Shown here: in pieces, positions 45,128-53,088 of the stretch | Layout of the letters: every line of letters begins with the position of its first letter | Numbering within the stretch: the first letter of the stretch is position 1 | From: 2-01-FULL-40-13 sp964433155 | GTDB lineage: Bacteria > Patescibacteriota > Microgenomatia > UBA1406 > GWC2-37-13 | Assembly: GCA_964433155.1 (NCBI GenBank) | Contig: CAYSQE010000002.1 | Location: 94,119-158,118 of the forward strand | Length of the DNA: 64,000 nucleotides | Direction of reading: 5' to 3' | Position numbers and translations under genes: made by a program | The notes under the pieces: model-generated | What the model saw: only the letters and a program-made list of their open reading frames with translations | Databases searched by the model: none | What the model was told of the DNA's origin: nothing

Positions 45128-45376
45128 ATGAGAAAAACTGCAACTGATTTAGAGAAAGACCTATTTATAGTGATGAAGGAAGTTGCGCAAAAAAATAATA
45201 AGCCTCTTTCTTGGTTTAGGTTTGCCAAAAAAACAAAGCATGGGTATCGTTTTTTGGCCAATAAAGAAGCGCAATGGAAAATTTTAGAGGAGATAGCAAA
45301 AAAGGCTGCAAAAAAATATTCACAGTTTAACCTCGGTCAAATCACCGATACACTCTCAGAAATTGTAAATAGATAA
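45128..45376 (+). CDS. Small basic hypothetical protein, 82 residues
   Basis: The product is lysine-rich with a helical start (RKTATDLEKDLFIVMKEVAQ), a KTKHGYRFLANKEAQWK segment and a C-terminal helix. It could be nucleic-acid-associated, which is only suggested by charge. It starts 26 bases after the previous gene. No family recognised. Confidence 0.5.
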   Translation: MRKTATDLEKDLFIVMKEVAQKNNKPLSWFRFAKKTKHGYRFLANKEAQWKILEEIAKKAAKKYSQFNLGQITDTLSEIVNR

Positions 45377-45391
45377 TTTGGCCGTTATAAT
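45363..45391 (+). promoter_or_regulatory. Promoter before 45398
   Basis: TTGTAA (45363-45368), 17 bases, TATAAT (45386-45391), then only six bases to ATG 45398. The transcript is probably leaderless. Confidence 0.6.
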
Positions 45392-45397
45392 TTTACA

Positions 45398-45952
45398 ATG
45401 TCACGAATCTCTCTGTCCAAAGAGCAGATAGAAGAGATTGTTTTTAAAAACCGACAAAAAGTTGACGAAAAATTTTTGTCGCCAAATCTTGATGAACTAT
45501 CACTCATAGTCTCAACAGGTGAGAGTTTTGGATTTGAGGTTGACAAAAAAAGTGCTCGAGAAGCAATCATAGATGTTATCGGTGAACAGCAATCAGAGCA
45601 AGATAAGTATTTTAATGGAGCTATACTGCAAATAAGAGGAGAATATAGCCTTTCTCCTTTTTTTTCACTTAATACAGATAGAGGCGGTATCGAGGGAAAA
45701 ATGTTTGTATTTCATGAAACCTCTCTAAATAAACTACACAGAATTCTTTCCAGAAAATTGATAGCAAACAAAGCTGTCAAACTTTTCCCGGGATGTGATG
45801 AGGAATATCTGTATGAAGTACTGCTGGAGGGGATGGAGTCATATCTTTTTGAGAGGCTAAAACAACTAGCTTCAGGTCTTCCGATCTATCTTGTTGAATT
45901 TAAAGAAGATGCGAGCTTTACCGTTGAGGAAATGGGGAAGATAGATGCTTAG
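45398..45952 (+). CDS. Hypothetical protein, 184 residues
   Basis: A soluble protein with LSLIVSTGESFGFEVDKKSARE, KMFVFHETSLNKLHRILSRKL, and YLVEFKEDASFTVEEMGK. No signal peptide or membrane segment is seen. The family is not recognised. It precedes the ThyX-like gene. Confidence 0.5.
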   Translation: MSRISLSKEQIEEIVFKNRQKVDEKFLSPNLDELSLIVSTGESFGFEVDKKSAREAIIDVIGEQQSEQDKYFNGAILQIRGEYSLSPFFSLNTDRGGIEGKMFVFHETSLNKLHRILSRKLIANKAVKLFPGCDEEYLYEVLLEGMESYLFERLKQLASGLPIYLVEFKEDASFTVEEMGKIDA

Positions 45953-46038
45953 ACCTTAGCTTTTGGATGTTAGTAAGAAAAAGCAAAACTTCGTGTTGAA
46001 AAACAAAAACAAAGTGGTTAAGATAGTGGGAGTTTTTT

Positions 46039-47646
46039 ATGAGCTACACAAAAGAGGAAAAAGAAGTCTTGCAGCAATACTTTACAAACACGGATAAAGA
46101 CATCTTCGTTCTTACCAATCTTCCCGAAGTCATAAAGGGGACGCTTTTTTCTCGCTACTCAAGAACGGCAAAAGATCTTCGCAGATTATTTCTTGACGAG
46201 TTTTATCTTGCAAAAGATCTAAAAGGAATGTTTGGCAAAAAAAACGACAACGAAAAAGCTCTTGACGTTGCCCGGGCCGAAGATTTTTACGAGAGAATTT
46301 TGGTCGGATATGGTGACGACTCTGTAGCCGAACTTGGCGGAGCTCATATAGCTTTAGAAAATATTTCAGTATTGGCGACAAAGAGTATTGAGGAGCATCG
46401 TATCGGCTTATCTCCTCTGGAAAAGTCAACGAGATACGTATATTACGATAGAAAAATGAATGGCGAGTATATGTTTTATAAGGATGAGAAACTGATGCGA
46501 TCAAGGTATAGAAAAGCATACATGAAAGTTGTCAATAATCTATTTGATACCTATTCAAAGATCGTTCGTGAGATTCAGCCCTTATTGATGAAACTTTTTC
46601 CAGGAGACGCAGATGAGAAAGCCTATAAATTTTCCATTCGAGCTAAGGCTTGTGATATTGCGAGGGGATTACTTCCTCTCTCAACTAAAACCAATATGGG
46701 AGTCTACGGAAATGGGAGGTCTATTGAGTACATTCTTTTGCATATGTTAAATGATCCATTAGTAGAGGTTAGAGATGCAGCTGTGATGATGAATAAGGAA
46801 CTTTCAAAAATAATCGGCGCTTTGATTAAGAGAGCTACAAGTGAAAGAGGTGAAAAGTATAGAAAATATCTTCAGAAGACAGAGAGAGATTTGTTGAGAC
46901 ACACAAAAGTTGACAAAAAGAAATTAGGCGAAGCTAAGGGATTGACGGTTAAACTCGTCTCCCATGATACAAAATCAGTCGAAAAAGTAATCGCTTCGAT
47001 AATCTATGAACGAACAAATATTCCTTACATAAGAGCTTATGAAAAAGCTGTAAAAATGAGTACCAGAGAAAAAGAAAAAATAATAAGAGAAACATCAATA
47101 CATCGGGAAAATAGACACCAGAAGCCGGGAAGATTTTTAGAAAGTCCCTATTTTGGATTTGAGATTACCGCAGACTGGGGAGTATATAAAGATCTTATGC
47201 GTCACAGGATCTTGACTCGCCATCGACAACTATTTACTAGCGAACTTGGCTATTGGGTACCTAATGAAGTTGACTTTGCTGGATTTGGCAAAATATATCG
47301 ATCCGCTATGGATGAGGCCTCTGTACTTTTTTTAAAAATGAAGAGGCAGTTTCCTCACGAATCACAGTATATCGTCACCCACGGAAGTTATAACAGATTT
47401 TACTTTTTAATGAATCTGCGTGAGGCGATTCACTTATCAGAGCTTCGCAGCTCACCCCAAGGTCATCCAACCTACAGAAAAGTAGCTCAAGAAGTTGCAA
47501 AAAGAATTGCGGAAAAATTTCCTCTTTTTGGTAAATGTCTCTTTCCGTTTGTCGATTATAAAGATTATGAACTTGAACGCCTTTCGGCCTTTAGAAAACT
47601 AGAAGCAAAAGCGAAAAAGTATGGTGTAAAAGGATTTGAAGAATAG
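46039..47646 (+). CDS. Double-length ThyX-like (FAD-dependent thymidylate synthase superfamily) protein
   Basis: At 535 residues this is about twice normal ThyX. Residues about 90-140 contain YGDDSVAELGGAHIALEN and EEHRIGLSPLEKSTRYV, and residues about 370-410 contain DLMRHRILTRHRQLFTSELGYWVP, a ThyX-type RHR-x-S-like motif. The C-terminal part also has SELRSSPQGHPTYRKVAQEVA. Two Thy1-like domains in one chain are known from uncultured groups and some archaea; whether both are active is unclear. Thymidylate synthesis is plausible, with dCMP deaminase present at 27511. Confidence 0.75.
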   Translation: MSYTKEEKEVLQQYFTNTDKDIFVLTNLPEVIKGTLFSRYSRTAKDLRRLFLDEFYLAKDLKGMFGKKNDNEKALDVARAEDFYERILVGYGDDSVAELGGAHIALENISVLATKSIEEHRIGLSPLEKSTRYVYYDRKMNGEYMFYKDEKLMRSRYRKAYMKVVNNLFDTYSKIVREIQPLLMKLFPGDADEKAYKFSIRAKACDIARGLLPLSTKTNMGVYGNGRSIEYILLHMLNDPLVEVRDAAVMMNKELSKIIGALIKRATSERGEKYRKYLQKTERDLLRHTKVDKKKLGEAKGLTVKLVSHDTKSVEKVIASIIYERTNIPYIRAYEKAVKMSTREKEKIIRETSIHRENRHQKPGRFLESPYFGFEITADWGVYKDLMRHRILTRHRQLFTSELGYWVPNEVDFAGFGKIYRSAMDEASVLFLKMKRQFPHESQYIVTHGSYNRFYFLMNLREAIHLSELRSSPQGHPTYRKVAQEVAKRIAEKFPLFGKCLFPFVDYKDYELERLSAFRKLEAKAKKYGVKGFEE

Positions 47647-47658
47647 TAAAATACATTT

Positions 47659-47970
47659 ATGAAGAATCCTAAATATCTTGATGAAGCATTTCAAGAGGTA
47701 ACAGAGGAAATGCTTTTGATGTTTCTTAAAAAGCACAAAGATTATGGAAAAGGAAATATTTTAGATATGGGAGAACTGGGAATTGCATTTCGAATCTCTG
47801 AAAAATTTAACAGGATAAAACATCTTCTGATGGAGCAACGAAAACCAGAAAACGAGTCAATCGAGGAGACATGGATAGACATCGGAGTCTATGCTGTTAT
47901 CGCAGTACTTCTTAAGAGAAGCTGGTTTAAGAAACTAGAATTAAAGAAAAAAACTACTTCTGACAAATAA
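47659..47970 (+). CDS. DUF1599-type small helical protein
   Basis: The 103-residue protein has FLKKHKDYGKGNIL, FRISEKFNRIKHLL and SIEETWIDIGVYAVIAVLL, which fit the DUF1599 pattern (nucleotide-modification-associated, all-alpha NTP-pyrophosphohydrolase-like). It starts 12 bases after the ThyX-like gene. A TAAAAT box six bases before its ATG could give a leaderless transcript. A nucleotide-pool role with the ThyX-like protein is inference. Confidence 0.7.
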   Translation: MKNPKYLDEAFQEVTEEMLLMFLKKHKDYGKGNILDMGELGIAFRISEKFNRIKHLLMEQRKPENESIEETWIDIGVYAVIAVLLKRSWFKKLELKKKTTSDK

Positions 47971-48034
47971 AAAACTTACTTTTGTTGCATATAATCTACA
48001 GACATCTAACTTCTAATAGATTAAATTCAGAATA

Positions 48035-49555
48035 GTGTTAGCAAAGGTTTTCTCAGGAACAACAATTGGTTTAGACGGGGTTTTAATCGAGGTTGAAGTC
48101 GACGTTGCGGAGAAAGGATTTCCGACTTTTAGTATTGTTGGTCTACCAAGTAAATCGATTGACGAGGCAAAAGATAGAGTGAGGACAGCAATTGAAAATG
48201 CGAATTTTGAAATGCCTGACTCTAGACTAACGGTCAATCTTGCGCCTGCAAATATTCCAAAAGAAGGATCTGGTCTCGATCTTCCCATTGCGATTGGAAT
48301 TTTAGCCGCCTCAGGCAGTTTAGACAAAGAGCGTTTATCGACAAGCTTATTTGTTGGAGAATTATCATTGGAAGGCAAAATTCGAAGAGTGCCGGGAGTT
48401 ATTTCTATTGCCCTCTTGGCAAAAAAATTGAAACTTCAGGAGTTATATGTACCTGGTGAAAATGCAAAAGAAGCAGGTTTGATCGATGAACTTACCATCT
48501 ATCCGGTTCAAACAATCGCCGAATTAATCCTTCATCTCAACGGCCAAAAACCAATGCCTCCGCAAGAAAAAATTAAGTGGGAACAGATAGTCGATAAAGA
48601 AACATATGAATTCGATTTTTCAGAGGTGAAAGGCCAAGAACAGGCTAAACGCGCTCTTGAGATTGCGGCGGCCGGTTTTCATAATGTGCTTTTAAAGGGG
48701 CCGCCAGGGGCTGGTAAGACAATGCTTTCACGGGCTTTTCCCTCGATTTTACCCATGATGGACAAAGACGAAATTCTTGAGGTCTCTAAAATTTATTCTG
48801 TTTCGGGACTATTGCAGGACAAATTTTTTATCGATAAGCGACCTTTTAGATCACCACATCATACCACATCACGCATTGGACTTATTGGTGGAGGAACTCA
48901 TCCGACGCCGGGTGAAATTTCTTTAGCTCATCGTGGAGTTTTATTTTTAGACGAGCTGCCAGAGTTTCCAAGGAGCGTTCTTGAGTCGCTTAGACAACCA
49001 TTGGAAGACGGAAAAGTTTCCATATCTCGAGCATCTGGAAGTTTGACATTTCCTTCACGATTTTTGCTTCTGGCTGCCTCCAACCCGTGTCCTTGTGGTA
49101 ACTTGGGAAATCCAAAGAAAAACTGTATCTGTCTGCCGGGGGCTGTCTTAAAATATCGTAAACGTTTGTCTGGACCGCTTTTGGATCGAATAGATTTACA
49201 TATTGATGTACCACCGGTTAAAGAAGAAAGTTTGGATCTATACAAAGATGCTGAGTCAAGCAAACAAATACAGCAAAGAGTCATGTTTGCCCGTGCTAGA
49301 CAGTTGAGGCGGTTTAGTAATTCATCTGTCAAAACCAACGGAGAGATGAGTTCTGCGCAAGTAAAAAAATATTGCCGCCTATCGAACAAAGCCCTTGATC
49401 TTCTAAAACAAGCAATTGCTCGATTATTTTTATCTGCTCGTTCTTATTTTAAAGTCATTAAAGTAAGCCAAACAATCGCTGATTTGAATGGAAAAGATAA
49501 AATCGAATCTTCCTATATAGCTGAAGCTCTTCAATATCGACTAAAAGAAGAGTAA
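48035..49555 (+). CDS. comM: ComM-like AAA+ Mg-chelatase family helicase
   Basis: From GTG 48035 the 506-residue protein starts MLAKVFSGTTIGLDG, the usual ComM beginning, which supports the GTG. Walker A is GPPGAGKTM near residue 221, Walker B LFLDELPEF, then PCPCGNLGNPKKNCIC zinc loop and RLSGPLLDRIDLHIDV. ComM is a branch-migration helicase promoting integration of DNA during transformation. It complements DprA and the following pilin genes. Confidence 0.92.
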   Translation: MLAKVFSGTTIGLDGVLIEVEVDVAEKGFPTFSIVGLPSKSIDEAKDRVRTAIENANFEMPDSRLTVNLAPANIPKEGSGLDLPIAIGILAASGSLDKERLSTSLFVGELSLEGKIRRVPGVISIALLAKKLKLQELYVPGENAKEAGLIDELTIYPVQTIAELILHLNGQKPMPPQEKIKWEQIVDKETYEFDFSEVKGQEQAKRALEIAAAGFHNVLLKGPPGAGKTMLSRAFPSILPMMDKDEILEVSKIYSVSGLLQDKFFIDKRPFRSPHHTTSRIGLIGGGTHPTPGEISLAHRGVLFLDELPEFPRSVLESLRQPLEDGKVSISRASGSLTFPSRFLLLAASNPCPCGNLGNPKKNCICLPGAVLKYRKRLSGPLLDRIDLHIDVPPVKEESLDLYKDAESSKQIQQRVMFARARQLRRFSNSSVKTNGEMSSAQVKKYCRLSNKALDLLKQAIARLFLSARSYFKVIKVSQTIADLNGKDKIESSYIAEALQYRLKEE

Positions 49556-49564
49556 AACAAGTCA

Positions 49565-49593
49565 TTGACAGAGTAAAATAAGTAAGATACTAT
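49565..49593 (+). promoter_or_regulatory. Promoter of pilin-like gene 1
   Basis: TTGACA (49565-49570), 17-base spacer, TACTAT (49588-49593), then 13 bases to ATG 49607. The same layout occurs before pilin-like genes 2 and 3. Confidence 0.65.
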
Positions 49594-49606
49594 AATAATA
49601 ATCTCT

Positions 49607-50068
49607 ATGGCAAAAATTAAGTACATTTTATTTGTATTTCTGCTTGCAGTCACCAAGCCAGTAGCTGCGCAACCATGGCTGGTACCTAGTCAAGGAATAC
49701 CAACGATTCAAGTAAGAGAAAAAGAGCTAGGTTTTAGGATCCCAAATTTGAGCGAAATTTTAACCTTTGCCATCCGTGGATTTTTTATTGTCGCAGGACT
49801 TCTGGCTCTTATGTACCTTCTTCTTGGTGCAATGGCGTGGGTCACCTCAGGAGGCAACAAAGAAAATGTTGATAAAGCCAGAGACAAAATAACAGCTGCA
49901 GTTCTTGGAGTCATTCTTATCGTCGCAGTTTTAGCTATCATCGTTACGCTTGAGCGAATAGCCTTTGGAGGCAATCTCTGTCTGGGGGTTTCATGTGGTA
50001 TTACTATTCCATCTCTTCTTACCTGTCCTGATGGAACTAGACCACCAGTGGGTGTACCATGTCCGTAA
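49607..50068 (+). CDS. VirB2/TrbC-like small pilin or membrane protein, copy 1
   Basis: A 153-residue protein with a signal peptide (ILFVFLLAVTKPVAAQ) and two membrane segments: RGFFIVAGLLALMYLLLGAM and TAAVLGVILIVAVLAIIV, separated by SGGNKENVDKARDKI. This is the VirB2/TrbC pilin topology. The tail has CLGVSC and CPDGTRPPVGVPCP, paired Cys that may form disulfides. Bases 49700-50052 are nearly identical to copy 2. Role in surface structures or DNA transfer is inferred. Confidence 0.7.
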   Translation: MAKIKYILFVFLLAVTKPVAAQPWLVPSQGIPTIQVREKELGFRIPNLSEILTFAIRGFFIVAGLLALMYLLLGAMAWVTSGGNKENVDKARDKITAAVLGVILIVAVLAIIVTLERIAFGGNLCLGVSCGITIPSLLTCPDGTRPPVGVPCP

Positions 50069-50080
50069 AAAGATCAATCC

Positions 50081-50109
50081 TTGACAAAGAAATTTCGTTA
50101 GAGTAGTAT
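50081..50109 (+). promoter_or_regulatory. Promoter of pilin-like gene 2
   Basis: TTGACA (50081-50086), 17 bases, TAGTAT (50104-50109), then 13 bases to ATG 50123. Confidence 0.6.
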
Positions 50110-50122
50110 AGATTTAAATCGT

Positions 50123-50566
50123 ATGTCAAAACTAAGACACCTTTTATACTTAGTCTATTTCACATTGGTAAACCCTGTTTTTGCTCAAGAGGAACCAACG
50201 ATTCAAGTAAGAGAAAAAGAGCTAGGTTTTAGGATCCCAAATTTGAGCGAAATTTTAACCTTTGCCATCCGTGGATTTTTTATTGTCGCAGGACTTCTGG
50301 CTCTTATGTACCTTCTTCTTGGTGCAATGGCGTGGGTCACCTCAGGAGGCAACAAAGAAAATGTTGATAAAGCCAGAGACAAAATAACAGCTGCAGTTCT
50401 TGGAGTCATTCTTATCGTCGCAGTTTTAGCTATCATCGTTACGCTTGAGCGAATAGCCTTTGGAGGCAATCTCTGTCTGGGGGTTTCATGTGGTATTACT
50501 ATTCCATCTCTTCTTACCTGTCCTGATGGAACTAGACCACCAGTGGGTACAGCGTGTCCGAAATGA
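50123..50566 (+). CDS. VirB2/TrbC-like small pilin or membrane protein, copy 2
   Basis: This 147-residue paralogue has its own distinct signal peptide (LLYLVYFTLVNPVFAQ), but from PTIQVREKELGF to the CPDGTRPPVG tail it is the same as copy 1 at protein and, by reading, base level. Only the last four residues differ (TACPK versus VPCP). The distinct start and shared core indicate recent gene conversion rather than simple duplication. Separate promoter upstream. Confidence 0.7.
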   Translation: MSKLRHLLYLVYFTLVNPVFAQEEPTIQVREKELGFRIPNLSEILTFAIRGFFIVAGLLALMYLLLGAMAWVTSGGNKENVDKARDKITAAVLGVILIVAVLAIIVTLERIAFGGNLCLGVSCGITIPSLLTCPDGTRPPVGTACPK

Positions 50567-50584
50567 TTTAAAATATCAAGCCAC

Positions 50585-50613
50585 TTGACAAATAAAAATG
50601 GGTAGGGTAGGAT
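50585..50613 (+). promoter_or_regulatory. Promoter of pilin-like gene 3
   Basis: TTGACA (50585-50590), 17 bases, TAGGAT (50608-50613), then 12 bases to ATG 50626. Confidence 0.55.
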
Positions 50614-50625
50614 TGAACTATTAAT

Positions 50626-51072
50626 ATGTCAAAGTTAAAATACTTTCTATTATCTTTACTCTTTTTTACGCAAACTCACCCAGTCGTTGCACTAATAAGT
50701 CCTTCACCAACTCCTTGTCCGACAGGAAGTAAAGATTGTATACAGGCAAGCGAAAGGGATATAGGTTTTAAGATTCCTGATCTGAGCGATATTTTAACCT
50801 TTGCCATCCGTGGATTTTTTATTGTCGCAGGACTTCTGGCTCTTATGTACCTTCTTCTTGGTGCAATGGCGTGGGTCACCTCAGGAGGCAACAAAGAAAA
50901 TGTTGATAAAGCCAGAGACAAAATAACAGCTGCAGTTCTTGGAGTCATTCTTATCGTCGCAGTTTTAGCTATCATCGTTACGCTTGAACAAATAGTATTT
51001 GGTGGACGATTGTGTTTAGGACTAACATGTCCAATAACAATTCCTTCATTATTAAAGGCACCGGCACCATAG
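50626..51072 (+). CDS. VirB2/TrbC-like small pilin or membrane protein, copy 3
   Basis: A 148-residue paralogue with a proline/Cys N-terminal region after its signal peptide (SPSPTPCPTGSKDC) and a core from DILTFAIRGFF to IVTLE that is base-identical to copies 1 and 2 over about 195 bases (50793-50987). The flanks, including CLGLTCPITIPSLLKAPAP, diverge. The homogenised block covers exactly both membrane segments and the linker. Confidence 0.7.
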   Translation: MSKLKYFLLSLLFFTQTHPVVALISPSPTPCPTGSKDCIQASERDIGFKIPDLSDILTFAIRGFFIVAGLLALMYLLLGAMAWVTSGGNKENVDKARDKITAAVLGVILIVAVLAIIVTLEQIVFGGRLCLGLTCPITIPSLLKAPAP

Positions 51073-51098
51073 TATCTTTTTTAGTTTTTTAGCTTCAA

Positions 51099-51461
51099 AT
51101 GTTTAACTCCTTTGCGGTCAATGCACAAATTAGAGAGTGGAAAGATCTTCCAGGATGTTTAGTTGGCGATGTGCCTACCTTAAAATGTCTTGAGGTGGTC
51201 TTTGGCAATATTCTATTTATGTCTTCCGCCCTGACAATTTTTGTACTTTTTATTATGTTCGTTGTGGGAGCCTTTAGGTATCTCACTTCATTTGGTAATC
51301 CGGAGAATGTAAAAAAAGCCCAAGGAACGTTAAGATATGCACTCCTTGGCTTCATACTTTTTTTAAGCGCTTATCTGATAATTAATGTAATCTGTGTTCT
51401 TTTTTTGGGAGGATTTGGCAGCAGTTGTAGATTATTTAAATTGGAGATACCAGCACCATAG
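51099..51461 (+). CDS. VirB2/TrbC-like small membrane protein, divergent copy 4
   Basis: This 120-residue protein has the same architecture as the three preceding genes (two membrane segments around FGNPENVKKAQGTLRYA and a Cys-containing end) but a different sequence and only a short N-terminal region without an evident signal peptide; the preceding part could start elsewhere. It has CLVGDVPTLKC and ends EIPAP, echoing copy 3. It completes a four-gene family cluster. Confidence 0.6.
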   Translation: MFNSFAVNAQIREWKDLPGCLVGDVPTLKCLEVVFGNILFMSSALTIFVLFIMFVVGAFRYLTSFGNPENVKKAQGTLRYALLGFILFLSAYLIINVICVLFLGGFGSSCRLFKLEIPAP

Positions 51462-51463
51462 TG

Positions 51464-51613
51464 CTATTTTGTTGGCGTAACGAAAATCACCTTAACGCCG
51501 TTTTCTTCAGGTATTGGTGATGCCATACGATTTCTCTCCTTGATAAAATTGAAGGCGATAAAAAGCATGAGAGCAAGGCCGATTGAGATCAAAACTAAAC
51601 CTGTAATTTTCAT
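51464..51613 (-). CDS. Small single-pass membrane protein, 49 residues
   Basis: The minus-strand frame runs MKITGLVLISIGLALMLFIAF, then charged residues NFIKERNRM and ends VIFVTPTK. A purine-rich stretch lies just upstream only weakly. The single hydrophobic segment and tail PIPEENGVKVIF look like a real small membrane protein; no family is known to me. It converges with the fourth pilin-like gene. Confidence 0.45.
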   Translation of the reverse strand: MKITGLVLISIGLALMLFIAFNFIKERNRMASPIPEENGVKVIFVTPTK

Positions 51614-51672
51614 TGCTAGATAGCCAAATGGTTAAATAGCCTTTTCAATATAACAATTAGCTATGCAACCAT

Positions 51673-52614
51673 TTAACCATTTATGTTGATTTTCTCCTTA
51701 ATCAAATATTGTGGCCTTTTTTGTACTTCCTGATATATTTTACCAATATATTCTCCGCTGATGCCTATCGTGATAAGTTGAACTCCGCCCAAAAAAACAA
51801 TGGAAAAAAAAAGTGAAGCCCATCCAGGAAGCCAGTCGCCCTGGCCCAGTATAAAATGTTGAATGGACTTGAAAACTATGACAAAGATGCTAAAGGCAGA
51901 AGTCAAGAAACCAAAATAGGTTGCTAGTCGGAGTGGCTTTGTTGAAAATGAGGTAATTCCTTCTAAAGCAAAGTTGAACATTTTAGAAAATGGGTAATGA
52001 GTCTCTCCGGCAAAACGTCTTTCCCGTTTAAACAATACATATTCGGTAGGAAATCCTCCCCAAGCAGTTAACCCGCGCAAAAAACGAGAGTGCTCAGGAA
52101 GATTGTTTAAAAAATTAACAACTTTTTTGTCCAATAATCGATAATCTCCGACGTCGTCGGGGATCTTGCTATCAGATAAAAAATTAATAAACTTGTAAAA
52201 AAGATAAGCGGTAAGTTTTTTAAACCAGCTATCAACATCTCTTTTTTCGCGCTTTGCATAGACGATTTTTGCTCCTTTTTGCCATTTTTCGATCAGCTTT
52301 GGGATTATATCAGGCGGGTCTTGAAGGTCAGCGTCCATAGTCACAATGGCTTCTCCTTTAACATGTTGATAGCCGGCGGTCAACGCCATTTGATGACCAA
52401 AATTCTTCATAAATGTGATAAGTTTGATATTTGAGTTATTCTGTGCCAGTTCCTTGATAGTTTTTGCGGTCTCGTCTTTTGAGCCGTCGTCAACGAAGAT
52501 AACTTCATATTGATAAGACCTAACGACGCCGATTAGACGTTTGAGGAGTGGTTTGATATTTTGCTCTTCGTTGTAGACCGGAATAATTAGAGAAAGAAGA
52601 AAGTCCTTATTCAT
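51673..52614 (-). CDS. Polyprenyl-phosphate glycosyltransferase (DPM1/ArnC-like GT2) with membrane anchor
   Basis: About 313 residues from ATG 52614. It has LIIPVYNEEQNIKPLL, VIFVDDGSKDETAKT, MDADLQDPP, and SRFLRGLTAWGGF, the family signature, followed by two C-terminal membrane segments (YFGFLTSAFSIFVIVF, FSIVFLGGVQLITIGI). These enzymes load a sugar onto undecaprenyl phosphate for GT-C enzymes such as those at 55790 and 57227. The ORF extends to 52707, but that part overlaps palindromic repeats, so the shorter start is preferred. Confidence 0.9.
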   Translation of the reverse strand: MNKDFLLSLIIPVYNEEQNIKPLLKRLIGVVRSYQYEVIFVDDGSKDETAKTIKELAQNNSNIKLITFMKNFGHQMALTAGYQHVKGEAIVTMDADLQDPPDIIPKLIEKWQKGAKIVYAKREKRDVDSWFKKLTAYLFYKFINFLSDSKIPDDVGDYRLLDKKVVNFLNNLPEHSRFLRGLTAWGGFPTEYVLFKRERRFAGETHYPFSKMFNFALEGITSFSTKPLRLATYFGFLTSAFSIFVIVFKSIQHFILGQGDWLPGWASLFFSIVFLGGVQLITIGISGEYIGKIYQEVQKRPQYLIKEKINING

Positions 52615-52671
52615 GGAGATATTATAGCGAATAACATTAGGTTTTACTGACCTTAAAATAAGAGTCAAGGG

Positions 52672-52743
52672 TGCCATGAACCAGAACGAAGTTCGGTTCA
52701 TGGCCATGTACCGTGTTTCGCGTAGCGAAACTCTGGTTCATGG
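52672..52743. repeat. Palindromic repeats downstream of tRNA-Met
   Basis: CCATGAACC pairs with GGTTCATGG (52676-52684 with 52695-52703), then TTTCGC pairs with GCGAAA, and a further GGTTCATGG ends at 52743 on the tRNA CCA end. The cluster could form two or three alternative hairpins. It may act as a terminator for the minus-strand tRNA or be a mobile palindrome. Confidence 0.55.
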
Positions 52744-53001
52744 TTACGGGGCCGGGAGTTGAACCACGGTCTAGGAGATTATGCACCTTCTTCGATTGCT
52801 CGAAGGGTAGGACTATGTCTTCACCCCGTAAAATAGGGGGTCGGCGTATAGTCTCTACGGGGTCCTGATATTACGTCGGGACTTCCCACGGCGTTACCCC
52901 GAGTAACTCGGGGTTTCACCGTTATAGCCGATAGATAATACAAAATTACTTTTGTATCTGCCCATATTTGAGCCTCCTGTGCAACCGTACACTACCCCGT
53001 A
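52741..53001 (-). tRNA. tRNA-Met or Ile2 (anticodon CAU) split by a group I intron
   Basis: On the minus strand, exon 1 is 53001-52971 (acceptor TACGGGG, D arm GTGT/GCAC, anticodon stem GGAGG, ending at U33) and exon 2 is 52783-52741 (CAUAA, TCTCC, T loop TTCAACT, CCCCGTA, ACCA). The spliced product has a full 7-bp acceptor and a GGAGG/TCTCC anticodon stem with CAT. The T stem has a bulged or inserted U. The 1-72 pair is U-A and the GGG/CCC anticodon pairs of initiator tRNA are absent, so elongator Met or Ile2 is favoured. Confidence 0.8.
52784..52970 (-). ncRNA. Group I intron in tRNA-Met/Ile2 (187 nt)
   Basis: The splice after U33 is supported by a GCTC/GGGC P1 helix with the U-G pair and by an intron ending in G before CAUAA. 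The P7 strands GACTAT and ATAGTC are at 52848-52853 and 52811-52816 on the plus strand as reverse complements. P8/P3-like helices such as CCCCGAG/CTCGGGG are visible. There is no room for an ORF inside. The structure and size match ORF-less bacterial tRNA group I introns. Confidence 0.8.
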
Positions 53002-53088
53002 TATTAAAGAGCTTATTCATTATACAGTTAGTTATTTACTAAGTCAACTTGCAATTGAATATGGTATAATCGATAATAGATCTATTCT

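Noticed and set aside
48928..49389. Long minus-strand ORF within comM
   Set aside because: Shadow of the ComM frame; no start signal or family resemblance.
49700..50052. Pilin repeats as a CRISPR or tandem DNA array
   Set aside because: The repeats are full protein-coding blocks in separate genes; no short repeat-spacer pattern exists.
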